Source of the DNA: HLUCCA09 sp965277275
GTDB lineage: Bacteria > Pseudomonadota > Alphaproteobacteria > Rhodobacterales > Rhodobacteraceae
Reading direction: 5' to 3'
Assembly (NCBI GenBank): GCA_965277275.1
Contig: CBDICG010000001.1
Location: forward strand, 1 to 64,000
Length of the DNA stretch: 64,000 bases
Below are positions 24,426-33,287 of the stretch, one piece after another. Position 1 is the first letter of the stretch; every line of letters starts with the position of its first letter. The notes under the pieces were generated by a model. It did no database searches. It had not been told where the DNA came from and saw only the letters and a list, made by a program, of their open reading frames with translations. Made by a program: the position numbers and the translations under genes.

Positions 24426-27400
24426 ATGCCGAAGCGGACAGACATCCAGTCCATCATGATCATCGGCGCGGGGCCCATCGTTATCGGACAGGCCTGCGAA
24501 TTCGACTATTCCGGCGCGCAGGCCTGCAAGGCGCTGCGCGAGGAGGGCTATCGCGTTATCCTCGTCAACTCCAACCCGGCGACGATCATGACCGATCCAG
24601 GGCTGGCGGACGCGACGTATATCGAGCCGATCACGCCCGAGATCGTCGCCAAGATCATCGAGAAGGAGCGGCCCGACGCGCTGCTGCCGACGATGGGCGG
24701 GCAGACGGGGCTGAACACGTCGCTGAAGCTCGAAGAGATGGGCGTGCTGGAGAAATTCGGCGTGCAGATGATCGGGGCCAACCGGCAAGCCATCGAGATG
24801 GCCGAAGACCGCGCGCTTTTCCGCGAGGCGATGGACCGGATCGGGCTGGAGAACCCCAAGGCGACGATTGCGACCTCGATGGACGAGTGCCGGGCGGCTC
24901 TGGAGACGGTGGGGCTGCCCGCGATCATCCGGCCCGCGTTTACGCTGGGCGGGACGGGCGGGGGCATTGCCTACAACCGGGATGACTATCTGGCGATCTG
25001 CAAAACGGGGCTCGATGCAAGCCCGGTGGGGCAGATCCTGATCGACGAGAGCCTTCTGGGCTGGAAGGAATTCGAGATGGAGGTCGTCCGCGACAAGGCG
25101 GACAACGCGATCATCGTCTGCGCCATCGAGAACATCGATCCGATGGGCGTGCATACCGGCGACTCGATCACCGTCGCCCCGGCTCTGACGCTGACGGACA
25201 AGGAATACCAGATGATGCGCAACGGCTCGATTGCCGTGCTGCGCGAGATCGGGGTGGAGACCGGCGGCTCCAACGTGCAGTGGGCGGTGAACCCGGAAGA
25301 CGGGCGCATGGTGGTGATCGAGATGAATCCGCGGGTGTCGCGCTCCTCGGCGCTGGCCTCCAAGGCGACGGGCTTTCCGATTGCCAAGATCGCGGCGAAG
25401 CTGGCGGTGGGCTACACGCTCGACGAGCTGGACAACGACATCACCAAGGTCACGCCCGCGTCCTTCGAGCCGACGATTGATTATGTCGTCACGAAGATCC
25501 CGCGCTTTGCGTTCGAGAAGTTTCCCGGTGCCAAGCCGGAGCTGACGACGGCGATGAAGTCCGTCGGCGAGGCGATGGCGATCGGGCGGACCATTCACGA
25601 GAGCCTGCAAAAGGCGCTGGCATCGATGGAGACGGGGCTGACCGGGTTCGACGAGGTCGAGATCCCCGGCGCGCCCGACGCGGCGGCAATCACCAAGGCG
25701 CTAAGCGAGCGGCATCCGGACAGGATGCGGGTCATCGCGCAGGCGATGCGGCACGGGCTCAGCGACGACGAGATCAACGCGGCGACGGCGTTCGACCCGT
25801 GGTTCATCGCCCGGATCCGCGAGATCGTGGAGGCCGAGGAGCGGGTGCGGAAAGAGGGCCTGCCGCTCGATGCGGACGGGCTGCGCGCGCTGAAGATGCT
25901 GGGCTTCACGGATGCACGGCTGGCCGCTCTGACGGGGCGCGACGAGGGGCAGGTGCGGCGCGCCCGGCAGAACCTCGGCGTGGTCGCGTCGTTCAAGCGG
26001 ATCGACACCTGCGCGGCGGAGTTCGAGGCGCAGACGCCCTACATGTATTCCTCCTACGAAGTGCCCGCGATGGGCGACGTGGAGTGCGAGAGCCGGCCGA
26101 CGGAGGCCAACAAGGTGGTGATCCTGGGCGGCGGGCCGAACCGGATCGGGCAGGGGATCGAATTCGACTATTGCTGCTGTCACGCGTGCTTTGCGCTGAC
26201 GGAGGCGGGGTACGAGACCATCATGATCAACTGTAATCCGGAGACGGTTTCGACGGATTACGACACGTCTGACAGGCTCTATTTCGAGCCGCTGACCTTC
26301 GAGCATGTGCTGGAGATCCTGCGCGTCGAGCAGGAGCGGGGCACGCTGAAGGGCTGTATCGTGCAGTTCGGCGGGCAGACGCCCCTGAAGCTCGCGCGGG
26401 CGCTGGAAGCAGAAGGGATCCCGATCCTCGGGACGACGCCCGACGCGATCGACCGCGCGGAGGACCGGGAGCGCTTTCAGGCGCTGGTGCACAAGCTGGG
26501 GCTGAAGCAGCCCAGGAACGCGATTGCCTCGTCGGACGCCGCCGCGCTGGAACTGGCCGCGGAGATCGGCTTTCCGTTGGTGATCCGTCCGTCCTACGTG
26601 CTGGGCGGCCGCGCGATGGAGATCGTGCGGGACCGGGCGCAGCTGGAGCGGTACATCTCGGAGGCGGTCGTCGTGTCGGGCGACAGCCCGGTGCTGCTCG
26701 ACTCGTATCTGGACGGGGCGGTCGAGGTCGATGTCGACGCGCTCTCTGACGGCAAGACCGTCCATATCGCCGGGATCATGCAGCATATCGAGGAGGCGGG
26801 TGTCCATTCGGGCGACTCTGCCTGCTCGCTGCCGCCCTATTCGCTGGAGCCGGAGATCGTGGCCGAGATGGAGCGTCAGGCCGAGGCGCTGGCGCTGGAG
26901 CTTGGCGTGGTGGGCCTGATGAACGTGCAGTTCGCGGTGAAGGATGGTGCTGTGTACCTCATCGAGGTCAATCCGCGCGCCTCGCGCACGGTGCCGTTCG
27001 TGGCCAAGGCCGTTGGCTCGCCGATCGCGTCCATCGCGGCGCGGCTGATGGCGGGCGAGGGGATGGGCGCGTTCGATCTGGTCTCGCCCAGGATCGACGG
27101 CTTCGCGGTAAAGGAGGCGGTGTTGCCGTTCGCGCGCTTCCCCGGCGTGGACACGCTTCTGGGCCCGGAGATGCGCTCCACGGGCGAGGTCATGGGCTCG
27201 GACGCCAACTTCCACCGAGCGTTCCTGAAGGCGCAGATGGGCGCGGGCGTGGAGCTGCCTGCCTCTGGCAAGGTCTTCCTGTCGATCAAGGAGGCGGACA
27301 AGACGCCGATGCTGACGGAGACGGCGCAGGTGCTGGTGTCTCTCGGCTTCGAGATCGTGGCGACGCGCGGGACAGCGGCGTTCCTCGCCGAAGGGGGCGT

Positions 27401-27656
27401 GGCCTCCGAGGTGGTCAACAAGGTCTACGAGGGGCGGCCGAACATCGTCGACACGATGAAGGACGGCGGCATCGACCTTGTGATGAACACCACCGAAGGC
27501 GCCCAGGCGGTGGAGGATTCCCGATCGATGCGCAACGTCGCCCTGACCGACCGCATCCCCTATTTCACGACGCTAGCGGCGTCCCACGCCGCCGCCCTCG
27601 CGATCAAGGCGCGCGAAGAGGGGGAGGTTGAGGTGCGGGCGTTGCAGGAGGGGTAG
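24426..27656 (+). CDS. carB: Carbamoyl-phosphate synthase large subunit CarB
   Basis: A 1076-residue enzyme that, with CarA, makes carbamoyl phosphate for pyrimidines and arginine. Seen: N-terminal SIMIIGAGPIVIGQACEFDYSG, two homologous ATP-grasp halves (about 1-400 and 555-940; the second opens with VVILGGGPNRIGQGIEFDYCC), metal-binding VIEMNPRVSRSS and LIEVNPRASRTV, and a C-terminal allosteric MGS domain (about 945-1076). The start gives the standard N-terminus; 38 upstream codons lack support. carA is not adjacent. The end of the gene carries the ribosome-binding site of the next gene. Confidence 0.98.
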   Translation: MPKRTDIQSIMIIGAGPIVIGQACEFDYSGAQACKALREEGYRVILVNSNPATIMTDPGLADATYIEPITPEIVAKIIEKERPDALLPTMGGQTGLNTSLKLEEMGVLEKFGVQMIGANRQAIEMAEDRALFREAMDRIGLENPKATIATSMDECRAALETVGLPAIIRPAFTLGGTGGGIAYNRDDYLAICKTGLDASPVGQILIDESLLGWKEFEMEVVRDKADNAIIVCAIENIDPMGVHTGDSITVAPALTLTDKEYQMMRNGSIAVLREIGVETGGSNVQWAVNPEDGRMVVIEMNPRVSRSSALASKATGFPIAKIAAKLAVGYTLDELDNDITKVTPASFEPTIDYVVTKIPRFAFEKFPGAKPELTTAMKSVGEAMAIGRTIHESLQKALASMETGLTGFDEVEIPGAPDAAAITKALSERHPDRMRVIAQAMRHGLSDDEINAATAFDPWFIARIREIVEAEERVRKEGLPLDADGLRALKMLGFTDARLAALTGRDEGQVRRARQNLGVVASFKRIDTCAAEFEAQTPYMYSSYEVPAMGDVECESRPTEANKVVILGGGPNRIGQGIEFDYCCCHACFALTEAGYETIMINCNPETVSTDYDTSDRLYFEPLTFEHVLEILRVEQERGTLKGCIVQFGGQTPLKLARALEAEGIPILGTTPDAIDRAEDRERFQALVHKLGLKQPRNAIASSDAAALELAAEIGFPLVIRPSYVLGGRAMEIVRDRAQLERYISEAVVVSGDSPVLLDSYLDGAVEVDVDALSDGKTVHIAGIMQHIEEAGVHSGDSACSLPPYSLEPEIVAEMERQAEALALELGVVGLMNVQFAVKDGAVYLIEVNPRASRTVPFVAKAVGSPIASIAARLMAGEGMGAFDLVSPRIDGFAVKEAVLPFARFPGVDTLLGPEMRSTGEVMGSDANFHRAFLKAQMGAGVELPASGKVFLSIKEADKTPMLTETAQVLVSLGFEIVATRGTAAFLAEGGVASEVVNKVYEGRPNIVDTMKDGGIDLVMNTTEGAQAVEDSRSMRNVALTDRIPYFTTLAASHAAALAIKAREEGEVEVRALQEG

Positions 27657-27658
27657 GT

Positions 27659-28258
27659 TTGACAGACGGATACCTGAATCTCGACGATACCGGTGCCTTT
27701 GAGGCGGCCACCAGCCTCTTGTCTACGGCTCTAGAGAAGTTGTACGACGAGCCTGCTTGGGTTTTTTGGGCGGTGTTTGGCGCGCATTCCGCTGCTCAAA
27801 GTGCAATGGTTCTGCACCTTTCCGGATCGATGCAATTGGGCGCGCTACACGATGACGACGTCTCTTTTGCCAAGGAGTATCTAGAGGCGCCGCACGAGTG
27901 TAGTGCACACTTCTCCTGGCGCGAGCCACGCCTTGCCCCATTCAGCGATCTTCTCGATCGTCTCAAGAGAAACAACTGCTGGGATAGGCCCGGCGGGCCA
28001 ATCACTCTCTCGTCAACAACGATTGCGTTGTTGCGATCACTGAACAAAGACAGAAACCAAGTCATCCACTTCACCCCCGTCCGCTGGTCCTATCCAAGGG
28101 TGCGTTTGGCTGAGCGTGTCGCAGCTTCGCTCGAGCTCATTGATGCTATTGATGATGAACCGGCCCGCTGGGCTTTTCGCAGTTTGCGTAGGCAAGAATC
28201 GTCAGTCCAGGAATTGACCGACAGCGTTCGAGCGTGGCTGAATGCAGAGGGCGACTAG
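27659..28258 (+). CDS. HEPN-like hypothetical protein, AT-richer than its neighbours
   Basis: I cannot name the family. The 199-residue product looks helical, with a HEPN-type R-x4-H motif, RNQVIH at residues 132-137, preceded by LLRSLNKD; that motif marks the active site of many RNases of the HEPN superfamily. N-terminal helices include ATSLLSTALEKLYDE and WVFWAVFGAHSAAQ. The start is a TTG three bases after the carB stop with GGAGGGG inside the carB end, so it may be coupled to carB. Base use is visibly less GC-rich than carB, suggesting acquisition. An RNase or toxin-like role is inference. Confidence 0.65.
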   Translation: MTDGYLNLDDTGAFEAATSLLSTALEKLYDEPAWVFWAVFGAHSAAQSAMVLHLSGSMQLGALHDDDVSFAKEYLEAPHECSAHFSWREPRLAPFSDLLDRLKRNNCWDRPGGPITLSSTTIALLRSLNKDRNQVIHFTPVRWSYPRVRLAERVAASLELIDAIDDEPARWAFRSLRRQESSVQELTDSVRAWLNAEGD

Positions 28259-28599
28259 TACCTGCTGCACAGCTCGACCTACCAGATTTAACAGACGGTC
28301 TTCGTTGCTGCTCCCTTGCCTACATATGCCCAGAATCAAGCCGAAGGCGCCGGGTGAGCGCCTGCCCGTCCGGGCGGGCTGGCGCTTGGGGGCCGTTTGT
28401 TCTGGCCTCCGGGTGGGGAGGGGTTTGGTTGGGATAGAGCGCGCCGGTCAGCCGTTGTGGCGCCATCCCACGGGCAGGCGCGCACCCGGCTTGCGGTTGG
28501 TTTGGGTGGCAACCGAGGGACGAAGGGCGCGCGAAAGACGGCGCGCGTCGTCCTGACGGGTGGCAAGGGTGGGTGCGGGGGCTGGCGAAGCGCGGCGCG
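28259..28599. other. Intergenic region with a 21-base inverted repeat
   Basis: This gap between the convergent HEPN-like and desaturase genes has no convincing gene. It holds a 21-base inverted repeat with one mismatch, 28349-28369 against 28470-28490, and a local hairpin AGCGCC...GGCGCT (28357-28386) enclosing GCCCG/CGGGC. The hairpin could help end transcription from one side, but no T tract follows. Confidence 0.5.
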
Positions 28600-29580
28600 C
28601 TATGCCTTGCCGGGAGTGCGCGCGCGGGTCTTGAGCCGTTCCTTCATCATCGCCTTGCCGGCCTCGGTGCCGTCGTGGAACGTGCCGAAGAGCTTGTCCC
28701 ACGGGACCTCCAGCGTGCCGTAGTTCACCTCGAAATAGCGGTGGTGCATCTGGTGGTGGAAGTTGCCCAGGTGCAGGCGTTTGCGGCCCGAGGCCCAGAC
28801 CCCTTCGAAGCCGGTATGGGTCGTCACCGCGTAGAGCGCGTAGAACATCAGGTGGAAGATCAGGTGCACCGGGTGGGTGGGCACGACGAAGTGGATGGCT
28901 GCAGTGCCGAAGTAGAGCACGTGTTCCACCGGGTGCATCGAGAGGCCCGACCACGGGCCCACATCGGTGTTGCGGTGGTGGAGCGCGTGGAACCGGTAGA
29001 AGACGTTCGAGTGCAGCAGGCGGTGGATCCAGTAGAAGTAGAAGCTCTCCCAGATCGGGATCAGAAAGAAGATCGCGAGGAACCACACCCAGCCGTCCGA
29101 CCATGTCCATGTCGGCGCGTAGCCGTTGGCCATCGACCACCAGATCAGCGCCTCCCATGCCGACCAGATCGTGACGCCGGAGGCGAGCGTCCAGAACATG
29201 TTGTCCCGCAACTGGTCGCCGAAGGTGAACATGCGGCCTTTGCGGGGGAAGGGGCGGGGATCGTACTTGTGCTCGTCGCCCTGCAAGGCCCTGTCGTGGA
29301 AGATCAGGTGCAGGCTGTGCGCAAGGAGCGTGACGAGCACGAGGTTGCGCAGCAGGATGCCGAGGATCCATGCGCCGGGCGTTGCGGCCTGTTCCAGCGT
29401 GGGGCTCGCGACGGCGTAGGTGAGGCAGGCGAGGGCTGCGATGCCGAGGTTGATCGAGAGCGGGAACCAGCTGTCCCAGTACCAGCGGGCGATTGCACCG
29501 GGCCGCGGGGGCCAACTCCAGAGCGGATTGACCCCGAGCGGCAGCTTGGCCGGGACGTGGTTCCATTCCTGACGGGCCAT
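28600..29580 (-). CDS. Sterol desaturase / fatty acid hydroxylase family membrane protein
   Basis: A 326-residue integral membrane di-iron enzyme. Seen: several hydrophobic segments (about 33-75, 115-170, 210-235) and the family histidine clusters HRLLH, HALHH and HHQMHH, which bind the two irons. The ATG chosen has GAGAGGA upstream; a longer frame adds an unsupported Arg/Pro-rich stretch. The substrate cannot be told from sequence: hydroxylation of a lipid or carotenoid is possible. It is separated by 328 bases from the MORN gene upstream. Confidence 0.88.
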   Translation of the reverse strand: MARQEWNHVPAKLPLGVNPLWSWPPRPGAIARWYWDSWFPLSINLGIAALACLTYAVASPTLEQAATPGAWILGILLRNLVLVTLLAHSLHLIFHDRALQGDEHKYDPRPFPRKGRMFTFGDQLRDNMFWTLASGVTIWSAWEALIWWSMANGYAPTWTWSDGWVWFLAIFFLIPIWESFYFYWIHRLLHSNVFYRFHALHHRNTDVGPWSGLSMHPVEHVLYFGTAAIHFVVPTHPVHLIFHLMFYALYAVTTHTGFEGVWASGRKRLHLGNFHHQMHHRYFEVNYGTLEVPWDKLFGTFHDGTEAGKAMMKERLKTRARTPGKA

Positions 29581-29908
29581 GGCGGGTCCTCTCGCTGGGG
29601 TGCGGCAATCGACTGGAGAGTGGCGCCGGTCGGGACACGGGGCAAGCGCAATGTTGCGTGGGCAGGCCGTGGGTGGCGCGCCGGGCAGAGATCGGCGCGG
29701 CGGTGGCGGGGGCACGCGTGTGGTCCGGGCGTGTTGTGTGCGCGGGGGGCGAGGGAAGGGCGATGCGGGGCAGGGCGGTTGGGGGCGGGGGGAGTTGGCG
29801 AGGAATGAAGCGATGCGGGAGGCGGCGTGGTGAGCAGCGCCGACGCGGGGGGGTAGCGCGAGGAGGCTCCGATGCGGGGGCGGTTTGGCGCGGGCAGCGG
29901 AGAGCGGG
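29581..29908. other. G-rich intergenic region without a recognisable gene
   Basis: Between the start of the desaturase gene and the stop of the MORN gene lie 328 bases, strongly G-rich on the plus strand. Open frames here are compositional and none resembles a protein. The desaturase promoter should lie near 29581-29700, but I see no confident -35/-10 pair. Confidence 0.4.
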
Positions 29909-31321
29909 TTACTGGGCCTCTACGGAGGCGCGTTCGAGCTGGCCGTTGCTCCACTGGCCCTCGGCGGAGGTGCCGTCTGCGTAGACGATCCGGCCGAGGC
30001 CCTGGCGGCGGTTGTCGACGAAGGTGCCGGTATAGACCTCGCCGGTGGGATACGTGGCTGTTGCCTCGCCGTGTTTCAACCCGGCGCGCCAGCCGCCGGA
30101 ATAGGTGAAGCCATCGGGCAGGGTCAGCGTGCCTTCGCCGTCCCGCAGGCCCTCGGCGAACTCGCCTTCGTAGGTGGCACCATCGGGGAAGGTGGCAAGG
30201 CCTGCCCCGTGCGGCTCGCCCCCGAGCCACGTGCCCGCGTAGGAGTAGCCGTCGGGATAGGTGATCGTGCCCTCGCCCTCCGGCAGCCCGGAGACGAAGC
30301 CGCCCTCATAGACAGACCCGTCAGCGTAGACAGCGCGGCCCGTGCCGTGCATGACGCCCTCTTCCCAGCCGCCCTCGTAGCTCGAGCCATCGGGATTGGT
30401 CATCGCGCCCCGGCCCTGGGCCAGCCCGCCGAGCAGGGTGCCGATATAGATCGTCCCGTCGGGGTAGGTGGCGCGGCCCTCGCCGTCGATCCGGCCCTCG
30501 ATCCAGGTGCCCTCGTAGCCGTAGCCGTCCGGCCCGACGAAGCGCCCCTGTCCGTGACGCTGGTCATTGCTGAAGCCGCCCTCGTAGACCGCGCCATTGG
30601 CGTAGGTGATGCGGCCCTGACCGTCGCGGCGGCCATTGACGAGGTCGCCTTCGTAGACATCGCCGGACGGCTGGGCGAGACGGCCCGCGCCATGGATCCG
30701 CCCGCCTTCCCACGTGCCGTCATAATCGAGCCCGTCGGCGGCGGTGAGCCGCCCTTCGCCCGCGCGCAGACCCTGCACCATTCCGCCGACATAGACCGAA
30801 CCGTCGGGGTAGGTGATGCGCCCCTGTCCCTGCTTCACCCCGGCGACCCAGCCGCCCTCGTAGCGGTAGCCGTTGGGCGCCGTCAGCACGCCGGCGCCTT
30901 CGGCGCGTCCGCCGACGAACGGCCCCTCGTAGCGTGTGCCGTCGGCGTAGACGGCGATGCCTTCACCCTCTTTCGAGCCCGCAACCCAGGTGCCTTCGTA
31001 GGAGCCGCCATCGGGGTAGACGATTCGGCCAAAGCCGTCTGGCTGGCCGGCGACGAAGGCCCCCTCGTAGATCGAGCCATCGGCGAAGGTGGCGCGGCCC
31101 TGGCCGAGGATCTCGCCCTCCACCCAGGCGCCGGTGTATTCGTAGCCGTTGGGCAGCGTGTAGGTGCCCTGACCGTGCTGCAGGCCGTCCTTGAACGTGC
31201 CTTCGTAGATCCCGCCGTTTTCGTATTGCTTCACCTCGATCCGCCCGACCTGGGCGGTGGCGAGGCTCGACAGGGCCAACAGAAGGACGACGGAGGCGAG
31301 AAGGACAGGGCTGCGGGGCAT
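29909..31321 (-). CDS. Exported protein of about 18 MORN repeats
   Basis: A 470-residue protein with a signal peptide (MPRSPVLLASVVLLLALSSL, cleaved near TAQ) followed by 18 tandem 23-residue MORN repeats of the form YEGxWxxGxxxGxGxxxYPDG and a partial nineteenth at the C-terminus. MORN repeats build elongated beta-hairpin stacks that bind membranes or proteins in other organisms. There is no other domain. The start ATG at 31319-31321 gives the clean signal peptide; 42 upstream codons are rejected. Divergent from nadE. Export makes a periplasmic or surface scaffold role likely, but its partner is unknown. Confidence 0.9.
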   Translation of the reverse strand: MPRSPVLLASVVLLLALSSLATAQVGRIEVKQYENGGIYEGTFKDGLQHGQGTYTLPNGYEYTGAWVEGEILGQGRATFADGSIYEGAFVAGQPDGFGRIVYPDGGSYEGTWVAGSKEGEGIAVYADGTRYEGPFVGGRAEGAGVLTAPNGYRYEGGWVAGVKQGQGRITYPDGSVYVGGMVQGLRAGEGRLTAADGLDYDGTWEGGRIHGAGRLAQPSGDVYEGDLVNGRRDGQGRITYANGAVYEGGFSNDQRHGQGRFVGPDGYGYEGTWIEGRIDGEGRATYPDGTIYIGTLLGGLAQGRGAMTNPDGSSYEGGWEEGVMHGTGRAVYADGSVYEGGFVSGLPEGEGTITYPDGYSYAGTWLGGEPHGAGLATFPDGATYEGEFAEGLRDGEGTLTLPDGFTYSGGWRAGLKHGEATATYPTGEVYTGTFVDNRRQGLGRIVYADGTSAEGQWSNGQLERASVEAQ

Positions 31322-31551
31322 TCGGCGATCGGTATCTTTTCGTGATGTGCGCGGTGCGCACCCTCGGCCCGGGCCGGGGGGTGACCCCGGCATGGGCGCG
31401 TTGATCGGCGCGCGGCTCAACCTATGTGTCGCGCAGCCGGGGGGCAACGGTTTTCGCGCCCCCGCTTTCCCTTCGGCGCCAAGCTGCTATGACGCCCGTA
31501 CACGCGGCGGGCCGGGCCTGCCGATGTCCCTCTAGAGGAGCCGCCACGCAG

Positions 31552-33228
31552 ATGGACCGTTTCCGCCTCACGCTCGCACAGCTCAACCCCACGGTGGGCG
31601 CCCTTGCCGAGAACGCGGCACAGGCCCGCGACGCCTGGAGCCAGGCCAAGGCGGCGGGCTCTGACATGGTGGTGCTGCCGGAGATGTTCCTCAGCGGTTA
31701 CCAGGCGCAGGATCTGGTGATGAAGCCAGCCTTTCTGGCCGATTGCGCGCGCCATCTGGAGCGGCTGGCGGCCGATTGCGCCGATGGCCCGGCGCTGGGC
31801 ATCGGACTGCCGCATGCGGAGGGGGCCGAGCTGCACAACGTCTATTGCATCCTCAAGGACGGCAAGGTGCAGGCGCGGGTGGCCAAGCATCACCTGCCGA
31901 ACTTCAACGTCTTCGACGAGAAGCGGATGTTTGACAGCGGGCCGATCCACGGGCCCTACACGGTCGGCCCGGTTCGGATCGGAACGCCGATCTGCGAGGA
32001 TGCGTGGCATCCGGACGTGGCCGAAACCCAGGCGGAGACGGGGGCCGAGATCCTGATCGTGCCGAACGGCTCGCCCTATTTCCGGGGCAAGCGCGATATC
32101 CGCATGGCGCACATGGTGGCGCGCGTGGTGGAGACGGAGCTGCCGCTCGTCTACCTCAACATGATCGGCGGGCAGGACGACCAGATGTTCGACGGCGCGT
32201 CCTTCGTGCTGAACCCGCATGGCAAGCTCGCCGTGCAGCTGCCGGTCATGGACGAGGCCATCGCCCATGTCGATTTCACACTGGGCGATGACGGGTGGGA
32301 GGCCGCGCCCACCGAACGCGTCCACTACCCCGATGCGTGGGAGCTCGACTACCGCGTGATGGTGGAGGCGCTGCGGGATTACCTCGCGAAATCCGGCTTC
32401 GGCAAGGTGCTGCTGGGCCTGTCGGGCGGGGTGGACAGCGCGCTGGTGGCCGCCATCGCGGCGGACGCGATCGGGCCGCAAAACGTGCGCTGCGTGATGC
32501 TGCCATCCGAATTCACCTCGGCCCATTCGCTGGAGGATGCGGCGGGTGTGGCCGAGCGGCTCGGCTGCCGTCTGGACGAGGTGCCCATCGGTGGCGCGCG
32601 GGATGCCGTGACCTCGACGCTGGCGCCGCTCTTTGCAGGGACGAACAGCGGGATCGCGGAGGAAAACATCCAGTCGCGCCTGCGGGGGCTTCTGCTGATG
32701 GCGCTCAGCAACAAGTTCGGCGAGATGCTGCTGACGACGGGCAACAAATCCGAGGTGGCGGTGGGCTATGCCACGATCTACGGCGACATGTCGGGCGGCT
32801 ACAATCCGATCAAGGATCTCTACAAGACGCGGGTTTTCGAGACCTGCCGCTGGCGCAACCGCGAGCATCGCGACTGGATGAAGGGCCCGGCGGGCGAGGT
32901 GATCCCGCCCCGCGTGATCGACAAGCCCCCCTCGGCGGAGCTGCGCGCGGACCAGAAGGACGAGGACAGCCTGCCGCCCTACGAGGTGCTGGACGCGATC
33001 CTAGAGCGGCTGATCGATGAGGAACAATCGGTCGCCGAGGTGGTGGCAGCCGGCTACGACCGCGCGACGGTGCAGCGGGTCGAGCACCTGATCTACATCA
33101 GCGAATACAAGCGCTACCAGTCGGCGCCGGGCGCCCGGCTGACGCGGAGGGCCTTCTGGCTCGACCGGCGCTATCCGATCGTCAACCGCTGGCGCGATCC
33201 GAGCGCGCAGGCGAACGCGGCGGAGTGA
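31552..33228 (+). CDS. nadE: Glutamine-dependent NAD+ synthetase NadE
   Basis: A 558-residue two-domain enzyme converting nicotinate adenine dinucleotide to NAD. Seen: N-terminal nitrilase-like glutaminase with the triad E44 (LPEMFLSGY), K112 (VAKHHLPN) and C148 (TPICEDAW), and a C-terminal synthetase with the pyrophosphatase loop LSGGVDSALVA (about 290-300), TTGNKSEVAVGYATIYGD and KDLYKTRV. The ATG follows GAGGAG. Length is that of the shorter glutamine-dependent type. The next operon starts 59 bases downstream and may be cotranscribed. Confidence 0.97.
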   Translation: MDRFRLTLAQLNPTVGALAENAAQARDAWSQAKAAGSDMVVLPEMFLSGYQAQDLVMKPAFLADCARHLERLAADCADGPALGIGLPHAEGAELHNVYCILKDGKVQARVAKHHLPNFNVFDEKRMFDSGPIHGPYTVGPVRIGTPICEDAWHPDVAETQAETGAEILIVPNGSPYFRGKRDIRMAHMVARVVETELPLVYLNMIGGQDDQMFDGASFVLNPHGKLAVQLPVMDEAIAHVDFTLGDDGWEAAPTERVHYPDAWELDYRVMVEALRDYLAKSGFGKVLLGLSGGVDSALVAAIAADAIGPQNVRCVMLPSEFTSAHSLEDAAGVAERLGCRLDEVPIGGARDAVTSTLAPLFAGTNSGIAEENIQSRLRGLLLMALSNKFGEMLLTTGNKSEVAVGYATIYGDMSGGYNPIKDLYKTRVFETCRWRNREHRDWMKGPAGEVIPPRVIDKPPSAELRADQKDEDSLPPYEVLDAILERLIDEEQSVAEVVAAGYDRATVQRVEHLIYISEYKRYQSAPGARLTRRAFWLDRRYPIVNRWRDPSAQANAAE

Positions 33229-33287
33229 ACCGGGAGCACGGGCACGCCACGGCGGCGGGGTGACAGCAGCGAGGCGGGACAGGCGGC

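Noticed and set aside
28397..28723. Plus-strand open frame across the HEPN-desaturase gap
   Set aside because: It runs into the antisense of the desaturase gene and has no protein similarity that I recognise.
29909..31321. 69-base periodic DNA repeat that might suggest a CRISPR-like array
   Set aside because: The period is the 23-residue MORN unit in a coding frame with a signal peptide; there are no unique spacers between identical repeats.
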